Shown here one piece after another: positions 57,314 through 64,000 of a stretch of 64,000 nucleotides of DNA. The notes under the pieces were generated by a model. The model saw only the letters and a list, made by a program, of their open reading frames with translations. It had not been told where the DNA came from and made no database searches. The stretch comes from Rhodovulum robiginosum (lineage in GTDB: Bacteria > Pseudomonadota > Alphaproteobacteria > Rhodobacterales > Rhodobacteraceae). The stretch is taken from the NCBI RefSeq assembly GCF_003944755.1, contig NZ_RWGU01000039.1, positions 37,181 to 101,180 on the forward strand. The letters run 5' to 3'. The translations under genes and the position numbers were made by a program. Each line of letters starts with the position of its first letter. Positions within the stretch are counted from its first letter, which is position 1.

Positions 57314-58099
57314 CTACCCGTCTTGTTGCCTTGCCGCAGCATATAGGGCGACGGCGGCGGCGTTGGAGACGTTGAGCGACCCGAAACCGCCCGCGGCCGG
57401 GATTTTCACCAAGAGGTCGCAGCTTTCCCGCGTCAGCTGCCGCAGGCCCGGCCCCTCGGCGCCCAGCACCAGGCCGACAGGACCGGCTGCGGCCCCGGCC
57501 ACGCCGGCGTCAAGGGATGTCTCCGCCGCGCCGTCGAGGCCGAGCAGCAGATAGCCCATCTGCCGCAGCGCCGCCATCGCCCGCGCCAGGTTCGGCACGC
57601 GCAGATAGGGCTGACGCTCCAGCGCGCCCGACGCGGTCTTGGCCAGCGCCCCGGTCTCGGGGGCCGCGTGACGGTGGGGCGCGATCACCGCGCGCGCGCC
57701 GAACACCTCGGCCGAGCGCAGGATGGCGCCCACGTTGTGCGGGTCGGTCACGCGGTCCAGCAGCACCACGCGCGCCGGGCCGCCGCCGGGGGCGCAGACA
57801 TCCTCCAGCCGGCCCCAGTCCAGCGGCCGCACCTCCAGCGCGGCGCCCTGGTGCACGGCGCCGGGCTCCAGCGGGGCGGCGAACTTGCGCGGGTCGCAAA
57901 CCTCGGGCGCGACCCCGGCATCGGCGATGGCCGCGCCCAGCTTGTCGGCCGCGTTTTTCGTCACCACCAGCCGCAGCTTTTCGCGCGCCGGGTTCGCCAG
58001 CGCATCGCGCACCGCGTGCAGCCCGAACAGCCACACCGTCTCGGCCGCGGCGGCCCGTTTCGCACGCTCTTTCTCGATCACCCAGGCCGGTTTTTTCAT
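57314..58099 (-). CDS. rlmB: 23S rRNA 2'-O-methyltransferase, TrmH/SpoU family (RlmB-like)
   Basis: The 261-aa SPOUT methyltransferase has an N-terminal substrate-binding domain (VWLFGLHAVRDALANP) and the knotted SAM domain with DRVTDPHNVGAILRSAEVFG, LVLGAEGPGLRQLT and VKIPAAGGFGSLNVSNAAAV. That order fits RlmB, which methylates G2251 of 23S rRNA, although related TrmH-family members cannot be excluded. The start MKKPAWVIEKERAKR at 58099 gives a basic N-terminus. It is divergent from tRNA-Tyr. Confidence 0.88.
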   Translation of the reverse strand: MKKPAWVIEKERAKRAAAAETVWLFGLHAVRDALANPAREKLRLVVTKNAADKLGAAIADAGVAPEVCDPRKFAAPLEPGAVHQGAALEVRPLDWGRLEDVCAPGGGPARVVLLDRVTDPHNVGAILRSAEVFGARAVIAPHRHAAPETGALAKTASGALERQPYLRVPNLARAMAALRQMGYLLLGLDGAAETSLDAGVAGAAAGPVGLVLGAEGPGLRQLTRESCDLLVKIPAAGGFGSLNVSNAAAVALYAAARQQDG

Positions 58100-58170
58100 C
58101 GTCTTTCCATCCCTTTGCGACGGGCGCCACCCATGCGACGCCACCCGCCCGGACGCAAGGGATTTTCCTG

Positions 58171-58199
58171 TTGACGGGTCCGGCCCCCAAGCGTATTCA
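58171..58199 (+). promoter_or_regulatory. sigma70 promoter of tRNA-Tyr
   Basis: TTGACG (58171-58176), a 17-nt spacer and TATTCA (58194-58199) end 11 bp before the tRNA. The spacing and distance are those of a stable RNA promoter. Confidence 0.7.
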
Positions 58200-58210
58200 A
58201 CCGCCCACTT

Positions 58211-58294
58211 GGGCGACGTGCTGCAAGGTGCGGCAGCGGACTGTAAATCCGCCGGGGAGACCCATGCCTGGTTCGATTCCAGGGTCGCCCACCA
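58211..58294 (+). tRNA. tRNA-Tyr (anticodon GTA)
   Basis: Acceptor GGGCGAC/GTCGCCC, D stem GCTGC/GCAGC, anticodon stem CGGA/TCCG with loop CTGTAAA (anticodon GTA at 58243-58245), a long class II variable arm (GGG-AGA-CCC core), T stem CCTGG/CCAGG with TTCGATT, discriminator A and encoded CCA. The long variable arm is expected for bacterial tRNA-Tyr. Confidence 0.97.
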
Positions 58295-58318
58295 TTCCCC
58301 CTACAGTTCGATCTGTCA

Positions 58319-58723
58319 TCACGGCTCGATCGGCCCGGCCCGGCCGAACACGGCCCGCTCGGCCAGGCCGTCGGCATAGGTGATCTCGACCACCACACGC
58401 TCGACACTGCCGAGCGGCAGCGAGATATAGGGCAAGCCCTTGATCGCATTGGGCGTGGCCTCGTCGGTATAGCAGGGCTCCATCTCGAACACCGTGTCGG
58501 CGGCGTCGGAATTGATGCCGTAGCGCAACTCGGTCAGCCCGCAGCGATAGGCCATCAGGTGGGTGAAATACACCAGGTCGCGCCCGTCGAACTCGCGCAC
58601 CGCCACCCAGTTGGCGCGCGTCATCCCTAGGATCTTGCGCACCATCTCCGGGTCGGTGAAATGCTGCGCCCCGGCCACCGTGGGCAGGACCAGAAAAAGC
58701 GCCATCGCCAATGCCCGCATCAT
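58319..58723 (-). CDS. small secreted protein of unknown function
   Basis: The 134-aa protein has a signal peptide (MMRALAMALFLVLPTVAGA) with cleavage likely before QHF. The mature domain has cysteines in MAYRCGLTEL and MEPCYTDEA, likely disulfide bonded in the periplasm, and WVAVREFDGRDLVYFTHL near the start. The family is not recognised. A GGGAGG eight bases before the ATG at 58723 fixes the start. It ends 24 bp from tRNA-Tyr on the opposite strand. Confidence 0.78.
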   Translation of the reverse strand: MMRALAMALFLVLPTVAGAQHFTDPEMVRKILGMTRANWVAVREFDGRDLVYFTHLMAYRCGLTELRYGINSDAADTVFEMEPCYTDEATPNAIKGLPYISLPLGSVERVVVEITYADGLAERAVFGRAGPIEP

Positions 58724-58823
58724 CGCAGCACCTCCCGTTCCAGCAGCCCGGCCACCGGGCTTTCTGGCCCGGCGCTTTGCCCCTATACTGCTGCTCAAAA
58801 CACATCTCGGGGCAGGACAGAGT

Positions 58824-59828
58824 ATGGCGGCAAAGCGGGCATCGGGCCAGCCCTTCAACATCATGATCGTCGGCCAGAACGGGCGGCTGCAATACGAGGC
58901 CGCGCTCTTCGCCGCGTCGCTGCGCGCCTCGGATCAGGGCTTTTCGGGGCGCCTGATCGTGGCCGAGCCTCAGCCAGGGCCGCTTTGGCAAGCCGACCCG
59001 CGCCTGGCCGACCCCGGCGTGCGCGCGCTGCTGGCCGATCTCGGCGCCGAGATCGTGCCGTTCGAGAGCCGCGTGTTCGGGCAGCGCTACCCCTACGGCA
59101 ACAAGATCGAGGCACTGTCGGCGCTGCCCGCGGGCGCGCCCTTCGTCTTCTTCGATAGCGATACGCTGATCACCGGGCCGCTCTCGCAGGTGGCGTTCGA
59201 CTTCGACCACCCCGCCGCCTCGATGCGGCGCGAAGGCACATGGCCGGAAATCGACCTTTACGGGCCCGGCTACGGGGCGATCTGGAAATCGCTCTACGAC
59301 CGGTTCGGGCTGGATTTCGAGACCAGCCTCGACACCTCCCAGCCCGACGAATACTGGCGGCGCTACCTCTATTTCAACGCGGGCTGGTTCTTCTTCCACT
59401 GCCCGGCCGAGTTCGGCGCGCGTTTTCTCGACTATGCGACGGCGATCCGCGACGATCCGCCCCCCGAACTCATCTGCCAATCGCTCGATCCGTGGCTCGA
59501 CCAGGTGGCGCTGCCGCTGGTGATCCATGCCTTCGGCGGCGGCCGGCCGGGGCCCGAGCTTTCCGGGCTCGACGGCGACATCACCTGCCACTGGCGCACC
59601 ATGCCGCTGTTTTACGCCCGCGAAAGCGACCACGCGGTCGAGGTGCTGGAAACGGTGGCCGCGCCCAACAAGATCAAGAAGGTGCTCAAGGCGCACGAAC
59701 CCTTCCGGCGCTTTGTCTACCAGGGCAAGGGCGCCAGGGCCCGCGCCCTTTTCGACCGCGCGGCCCTGCCCCGGCGCGAACAGATGATCCGCAACCGGCT
59801 GAAGAAAGAAAAACTCTGGATGCGTTGA
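58824..59828 (+). CDS. GT-A-type glycosyltransferase-like protein
   Basis: The 334-aa cytoplasmic protein has an N-terminal Rossmann-like half ([20 protein letters not shown]) and a DxD-type motif [12 protein letters not shown] (Asp-Ser-Asp at 111-113), with NKIEAL just before it as in nucleotide-diphospho-sugar transferases. Its sugar donor and acceptor are unknown, and no polysaccharide genes are adjacent. The start at 58824 ([12 protein letters not shown]) was preferred over the longer frame. A dihydrodipicolinate-synthase-family gene follows ten bases later, so the two are likely one operon. Confidence 0.72.
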   Translation: MAAKRASGQPFNIMIVGQNGRLQYEAALFAASLRASDQGFSGRLIVAEPQPGPLWQADPRLADPGVRALLADLGAEIVPFESRVFGQRYPYGNKIEALSALPAGAPFVFFDSDTLITGPLSQVAFDFDHPAASMRREGTWPEIDLYGPGYGAIWKSLYDRFGLDFETSLDTSQPDEYWRRYLYFNAGWFFFHCPAEFGARFLDYATAIRDDPPPELICQSLDPWLDQVALPLVIHAFGGGRPGPELSGLDGDITCHWRTMPLFYARESDHAVEVLETVAAPNKIKKVLKAHEPFRRFVYQGKGARARALFDRAALPRREQMIRNRLKKEKLWMR

Positions 59829-59838
59829 AGGAGAGCCT

Positions 59839-60726
59839 ATGGACGCGCGCAACATGCACGGGGTGATCCCCTATATTGCCACCCCGCTCGACGGCGAGGG
59901 CCGTATCGACCGCCCCGCCCTCACCCGGCTGTGCGAGCACCTGATAGATGCCGGCGTGCACGGTCTCGCGCCGCTGGGGTCCACCGGCGAGTTCGCCTAT
60001 CTCAGCCGCGCGCAGAAGGCCGAGGTGATCGAGACCGTGGTCGCCGCCACCGACGGCCGGGTGCCGGTGATCGCCGGTGTCGCGTCCACCGCCACGGACG
60101 ACGCGGTCTCCCAGGCCCGCGACTGGGCGGCGCGCGGCGCCGACGGCATCCTCGCGGTGATGGAGGCCTATTTCCCGGTTCCCGACGAGGGCGTGGTGGC
60201 CTATTTCAGTGCCATCGCCGAGGCCACCGACCGCCCCGTAACGCTCTACACCAATCCCAATTTCCAGCGCTCGGACCTGTCGCTTGCCGCGATCGAGCGG
60301 CTCAGCCGCCACCCCAATATCGCCTACCTGAAAGATGCCTCGACCAATACCGGGCGGCTCTTGTCGATCATGAACCGCACCGAGGGCCGCATCGGGATCT
60401 TCGCCGCGTCGTCGCATATCACCGTCGCCGTGATGCTGATCGGGGGACTGGGCTGGATGGCCGGCCCCTCCTGCCTGATCCCGCGCCAAAGCGTGCGGCT
60501 CTACGATCTTTGCCGCGGCGGGAACTGGACCGAGGCCATGACGCTGCAGCGCGATCTCTGGGCGGTCAACGAGGCCTTCGCAAAATACAACCTCGCCGCC
60601 GCGATCAAGGCAGGGCTGGCGATCCAGGGTTTCGATTGCGGCGCCCCCATCGCGCCGCAGGCGGCGCTCAGCGCGTCGCAGATCAAAGAGCTTGGCGACC
60701 TCCTCGACCGGCTGGAGAGCGTCTAG
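59839..60726 (+). CDS. dihydrodipicolinate synthase family (class I aldolase) protein, not clearly DapA
   Basis: The 295-aa (beta/alpha)8 lyase has the Schiff-base Lys165 in IAYLKDAST and the catalytic Tyr137 in VTLYTNPNF. The pyruvate-binding loop is GSTGEF where true DapA has GTTGES. The YTNP block and missing arginine for the DapA dicarboxylate point to a paralogue acting on another 2-keto acid, as in N-acetylneuraminate, keto-deoxy sugar or hydroxyproline pathways. AAGGAG seven bases before the ATG supports the start. Substrate cannot be assigned. Confidence 0.85.
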   Translation: MDARNMHGVIPYIATPLDGEGRIDRPALTRLCEHLIDAGVHGLAPLGSTGEFAYLSRAQKAEVIETVVAATDGRVPVIAGVASTATDDAVSQARDWAARGADGILAVMEAYFPVPDEGVVAYFSAIAEATDRPVTLYTNPNFQRSDLSLAAIERLSRHPNIAYLKDASTNTGRLLSIMNRTEGRIGIFAASSHITVAVMLIGGLGWMAGPSCLIPRQSVRLYDLCRGGNWTEAMTLQRDLWAVNEAFAKYNLAAAIKAGLAIQGFDCGAPIAPQAALSASQIKELGDLLDRLESV

Positions 60727-60737
60727 CGCGGGAATTT

Positions 60738-60791
60738 GGGTATTTGGGCCAAGAAGAAGCGGATATGGGTTTCTTCTTGGAAAAAATACCC
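60738..60791. repeat. dispersed repeat, copies 4 and 5 as an inverted pair
   Basis: Two copies face each other: GGGTATTT-GGG-CCAAGAAGAA (60738-60758) and, reversed, TTCTTCTTGG-AAA-AAATACCC (60771-60791), separated by 12 nt. Transcribed, they form a long stem of 10 plus 8 pairs interrupted by a 3-nt mismatch. The pair starts 12 bp after the DapA-family gene stop and could act as its 3' end structure. The rest of the 273-bp gap before the next gene shows no gene and no SAM riboswitch. Confidence 0.8.
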
Positions 60792-60999
60792 GTTGTCCTG
60801 CCGGGGCCAGTGGCGCCCCGCCGGGCAATTGCGCGCTCCGTTCAGGAGACGGATTTCCCGCACCGCGGTGCAGGGGCGGACCAGGGTCGTCGCAGCGGGG
60901 GCGCGGCGGGGCGCCCGTCCTTTCCCGCGCGGGGTTGTTGAGGGCGGCGCGGCAATGGCCTAGTGCTGGGGACGAGGGACAAATGGGAGTATTCGAGAA

Positions 61000-62292
61000 A
61001 TGACCGACACGGCGCAATACGGTTTCGACACGCTGCAGGTTCACGCCGGCGCCCGGCCCGACCCGGCCACCGGCGCGCGGCAAACGCCGATCTACCAGAC
61101 CACCGCCTACGTGTTTCGCGATGCCGACCACGCCGCGGCGCTCTTCAACCTGCAGGAGGTGGGCTATATCTATTCGCGGCTGACCAACCCCACCGTGGCC
61201 GTGCTGCAAGAGCGGATCGCCACGCTGGAAGGCGGCGCAGGCGCGGTGTGCTGTTCGTCGGGGCATGCGGCGCAGATCCTGGCGCTGTTCCCGCTGATGG
61301 GCCCGGGGCGCAACGTGGTGGCCTCGACCCGGCTTTACGGCGGGACGGTGACCCAGTTCAGCCAGACCATCAAACGCTTTGGCTGGTCGGCCAAGTTCGT
61401 CGATTTCGACGATCTGGACGCCGTGAAGGCCGCCATCGACGACGACACGCGCGCGATCTTTTGCGAAGCGCTGGCCAATCCGGGCGGCTACATCACCGAT
61501 CTCGACGCCATCGCGCCGATCGCCGAAGAGGCCGGCCTGCCGCTGATCGTCGACAACACCTCGGGGACCCCCTACCTTTGCCGCCCCATCGACTACGGGG
61601 CCACGCTGGTCGTGCATTCGGCCACCAAGTTCCTGACCGGCAACGGCACGGTGACCGGCGGGGCCATCGTCGACTCGGGGACGTTCGACTGGTCCGCCTC
61701 GGGCAAGTTCCCCTCGCTGTCAGAGCCCGAACCGGCCTATCACGGGCTGAAGTTCCACGAAACCTTCGGCCCGCTGGCTTTCACCTTCCACAGCATCGCC
61801 GTGGGCTTGCGCGATCTCGGCATGACGATGAACCCGCAGGGCGCCCATTACACGCTGATGGGGATCGAGACGCTGAGCCTGCGGATGCAGCGGCACGTGG
61901 AAAACGCGGTCAAGGTGGCGAGCTGGCTGGAAACCCACCCGGCGGTCGAGGCGGTCACCTATGCCGGTCTGCCGTCGAGCCCCTATCACGAGCGCGTGGC
62001 GCGGATCTGCCCCAAGGGCGCCGGGGCGCTGTTCACCTTTGCCCTGAAGGCCGGGTACGAGGCCTGCGTCAAGCTGGTCGATTCGGTCGAGCTGTTCAGC
62101 CATGTGGCCAACCTGGGCGACACGCGCTCGCTGATCATCCATTCGGCCTCGACCACCCACCGCCAGCTGACGCCGGAGCAGTTGGAGGCCGCCGGCGCGG
62201 CGCCCAACGTGGTGCGGCTGTCGATCGGGATCGAGGATGCCGACGACCTGATCGCCGATCTCGACCAGGCGCTGGCGAAGGCGACGGCCTAG
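61000..62292 (+). CDS. metY: O-acetylhomoserine aminocarboxypropyltransferase (MetY type)
   Basis: The 430-aa PLP enzyme makes homocysteine (or methionine) from O-acetylhomoserine and sulfide (or methanethiol). It has FDTLQVHAGARPDPATGAR, the YSRLTNPT block, and the PLP lysine Lys210 in VVHSATKFLTGNG. The roughly 40-residue longer size and GNGTVTGGAIVD favour the MetY branch over cystathionine gamma-synthase. The start at 61000 has GGGAG eleven bases upstream. The gene stands alone; no SAM-II-like riboswitch was recognised upstream. Confidence 0.93.
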   Translation: MTDTAQYGFDTLQVHAGARPDPATGARQTPIYQTTAYVFRDADHAAALFNLQEVGYIYSRLTNPTVAVLQERIATLEGGAGAVCCSSGHAAQILALFPLMGPGRNVVASTRLYGGTVTQFSQTIKRFGWSAKFVDFDDLDAVKAAIDDDTRAIFCEALANPGGYITDLDAIAPIAEEAGLPLIVDNTSGTPYLCRPIDYGATLVVHSATKFLTGNGTVTGGAIVDSGTFDWSASGKFPSLSEPEPAYHGLKFHETFGPLAFTFHSIAVGLRDLGMTMNPQGAHYTLMGIETLSLRMQRHVENAVKVASWLETHPAVEAVTYAGLPSSPYHERVARICPKGAGALFTFALKAGYEACVKLVDSVELFSHVANLGDTRSLIIHSASTTHRQLTPEQLEAAGAAPNVVRLSIGIEDADDLIADLDQALAKATA

Positions 62293-62296
62293 CCGC

Positions 62297-62971
62297 CTAC
62301 GGCCCGAGCGAAAAGACCATGGTGACGCTGGCCGACAGCGTCACCTCGCCCGCGGCGACGGGCACCTGGGCGCCGGCCCGCGTGGCCTCTCGCATCATCG
62401 GGCGGGGGCTGGCGCGCTCCACGTCCTCGATCTGCTGTACCGGGCCCAGGCTCAGCCCCGCGGCGGTGGCATAGAGTTCGGCCTTGGCCGTCGCGTCGGC
62501 CACCGCGCGGCGGCGCGCCTCGTCGATCAGCGGCGCGGGGTCTTGCACGCCGAAGCTGAGCCCGCGAAAGCTGTTGGCCCCCGCGCCGATCACCTGATCC
62601 AGCACCGCGCCCAGCGCATCGAGCGCGCGCACGCGCACCGTCAGCCGGTTGGCCGCGGCAAAGCCGGTAATCTGGCGCGCTGGCTCCGAATCGGGGCGCG
62701 ACCAGACCGGCGAAAGCGTCAGTGCGCTGGTCTGGTCGCGCTCGGCGATGCCGGCGGCCCGCAGCCGCGCCAAGACCGCGGCGGTCTGTGTCGAGACCTG
62801 GTCCATCGCCGCGGCGGCGGTGCGCGCCTGGTGCGTCACACCCAGGGTCAGCGTCGCCATGTCGGGCGCCGCTGCGACCTTGCCCTCGCCGGTGACGCGC
62901 AAGCTGGGCGGCGCGGCCACCGCCGGCAGGGCAAGCGCCAGCAGAAGGATCGGAAGGAATGGGAAACGCAT
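62297..62971 (-). CDS. periplasmic SIMPL (DUF541) domain protein
   Basis: The 224-aa protein has a signal peptide (MRFPFLPILLLALALPAVAA) and a SIMPL domain recognisable from LRVTGEGKVAAAPDMATLTL and the closing FSLGP. Members are periplasmic oligomers of unclear function, some protecting against oxidative or envelope stress. The stop is 5 bp from the convergent metY stop. A divergent gene begins 160 bp upstream. Confidence 0.9.
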   Translation of the reverse strand: MRFPFLPILLLALALPAVAAPPSLRVTGEGKVAAAPDMATLTLGVTHQARTAAAAMDQVSTQTAAVLARLRAAGIAERDQTSALTLSPVWSRPDSEPARQITGFAAANRLTVRVRALDALGAVLDQVIGAGANSFRGLSFGVQDPAPLIDEARRRAVADATAKAELYATAAGLSLGPVQQIEDVERASPRPMMREATRAGAQVPVAAGEVTLSASVTMVFSLGP

Positions 62972-63131
62972 CGAAATACCCCTTTCTTAAAAGCGCGTTC
63001 ACGCCTAACTGATGATGCAAAGGAAATCCGGCGGCACGGTTCATTCCATCGGCGAAATCCTGCTATAGTCGCCACGGTCGCGATGCACGGGGCCTGCCGG
63101 ACCCTTGGGCCACTCGCTATAGATACAGTCA

Positions 63132-64000
63132 ATGAAAGCAAACTTCGCTCTCGATCTTTCACCCGACGGCCTGACGCTGCTGCACCGTTCCGGCTCTGGC
63201 TGGACTCGCGTCGGCGAGGCCGCGCTCGACGCGCCCGATCTTGGCGACACGCTGAAGCTGATGCGCAGCACCGCCAGCGCGCTGGAGGGCGGCGGGGTGA
63301 TGACCAAGCTGATCCTGCCCGAAAGCCACGTTCTCTATACCCGCCTGCCGATCCCCGAAGGCGATGCCGAGGCGCAGGAGGCGGCGATCCGCGCCGGGCT
63401 GGACGGGCTGACGCCCTATAAGGTGGAAGAGCTGGTGTTCGATTGGCAGCCCGACGGCGAGGGGGCACAGGTGGCCGTGGTCGCCCGCGAGACGCTGGAC
63501 GAGGCCGAAACCTTTGCCGCCGAGCATCGCTTCAACCCGGTCTGTTTCGTGGCCGCTCCCGGCGACGGCCGGTTCCCCGGAGAGCCCTGGTTCGGCCTGA
63601 CCGGGACCGCGGCCGGGCTGCTGCCCGACGGCGAGACGCTGGAGCGTGACGCGGCGCCGCCCGCCGAGCCCGCCCCGGCCCCCGAGCCGGAGGAAGAAGA
63701 GACGGCGGCAGCGGCTGACGAGGCGCCCGCGGGCGCAGAAGCCCCCCCGACAGAGTCGACCGAGCAAGACCCCTCGCCGGAGGCGGACGACCTGGCCGAG
63801 CCGGACATCCCGACGGCCGAGGCGCAAGACCGATTGCCGGAGGCCGACGATCCTGCCGAGCCGGATATCCCTGCTGCCGACGCGCCAGAGGCGCCCGCGC
63901 CGCCCCCCGACGACAGCGTGCCCGAGCCGCCCGGCACCAGCGCCGCAACGCGGGCCGCCTTTGCCACCCAACGCGCCGGCGCCGCGCCCGAGGCGCCGCG
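63132..64000 (+). CDS. GspL/PilM-like N-terminal protein with acidic repeats (cut by window edge)
   Basis: From an ATG at 63132 the frame is open to the window end (289 complete codons). The first 150 residues (MKANFALDLSPDGLTLLHR; KLILPESHVLYTRLPIP; LDGLTPYKVEELVFDW) resemble the actin-like N-terminal part of PilM/GspL proteins. After about residue 170 the sequence becomes Pro/Ala/Glu-rich with near-repeats EADDLAEPDIPTAEA and EADDPAEPDIPAADA. A -10-like TATAGAT lies 14 bases upstream of the ATG, with a second TATAGT at 63064-63069. The family call is tentative and the C-terminus is unknown. Confidence 0.6.
   Translation, partial: MKANFALDLSPDGLTLLHRSGSGWTRVGEAALDAPDLGDTLKLMRSTASALEGGGVMTKLILPESHVLYTRLPIPEGDAEAQEAAIRAGLDGLTPYKVEELVFDWQPDGEGAQVAVVARETLDEAETFAAEHRFNPVCFVAAPGDGRFPGEPWFGLTGTAAGLLPDGETLERDAAPPAEPAPAPEPEEEETAAAADEAPAGAEAPPTESTEQDPSPEADDLAEPDIPTAEAQDRLPEADDPAEPDIPAADAPEAPAPPPDDSVPEPPGTSAATRAAFATQRAGAAPEAP

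Noticed and set aside
60792..60999. SAM riboswitch before metY
   Set aside because: No SAM-II or SAM/SAH-like conserved pairing pattern could be found; only GC-rich sequence and a ribosome site.

Overview
The window is high-GC chromosomal DNA from an alphaproteobacterium, almost certainly a member of the Rhodobacteraceae (Rhodobacterales). The indicators are the cobS-cobT pair, a dcw (division and cell wall) cluster carrying DUF2484 genes, DUF1523, DUF427 and DUF2934 proteins, meso-DAP-type MurE, a GTTC-N7-GTTC LexA box, and tandem CCUCCUCCC-loop small RNAs of the cuckoo/CcsR type. No phage, insertion sequence, CRISPR array or plasmid feature was seen. The start (DUF1523 gene) and the end (GspL/PilM-like gene) are cut by the window edges.

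Layout. 1-5.1 kb: DUF1523 fragment, an exported MsrB, then cobS and cobT (aerobic cobaltochelatase) separated by two small exported proteins. 5.2-12.5 kb: a RetSat/CrtI-like FAD enzyme, an aminopeptidase P, DUF427, a ClC channel and a D-lactate dehydrogenase-type FAD enzyme. 12.5-16.5 kb (minus strand): lpxC, bamD, recN and a small membrane protein. 16.7-40.9 kb (minus strand): the dcw cluster, in transcription order mraZ, rsmH, ftsL, ftsI, murE, murF, mraY, a 108-aa membrane protein and murD. A non-dcw block then follows (plus-strand L-lactate dehydrogenase, type III ornithine/lysine decarboxylase, methyltransferase). The cluster resumes with ftsW, murG, murC, an APC permease, two DUF2484 paralogues, a 95-aa membrane protein, murB, ddl, ftsQ, ftsA and ftsZ. 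ATGA-type start/stop overlaps run through most of it, and ftsZ ends in a clear intrinsic terminator.

40.9-45.8 kb: a 609-bp leader and promoter region before mraZ (candidate MraZ operator repeats and an attenuator-like hairpin), the Fe-S carrier ATPase mrp, the tandem CCUCCUCCC small RNA locus, and uvrD with a LexA box. 45.8-51.7 kb: a methyltransferase, pyruvate carboxylase, tRNA-Gly(GCC), DUF2934, a YciA-like thioesterase and a stand-alone Lrp ligand-binding domain. 51.8-56.3 kb: DUF805 and hisB-hisH-hisA-(2-TM protein)-(antisense DUF302)-hisF-hisE. 56.4-64 kb: a CoA-binding protein, a zinc-ribbon protein, rlmB, tRNA-Tyr(GTA), a secreted protein, a DxD glycosyltransferase-like protein, a DapA-family lyase, O-acetylhomoserine sulfhydrylase, a SIMPL protein and a truncated GspL/PilM-like protein.

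The core theme is envelope growth. MraY/MurB-G and Ddl make lipid II precursors, FtsW/FtsI/FtsQLA/FtsZ use them at the septum, LpxC and BamD serve the outer membrane, and RecN/UvrD guard DNA. The most notable unlisted signals are the small RNA array at 42.95-43.13 kb, the leader hairpin before mraZ, and a dispersed intergenic repeat (GGTATTT then CCAAGAAGAAGC) present in five copies.
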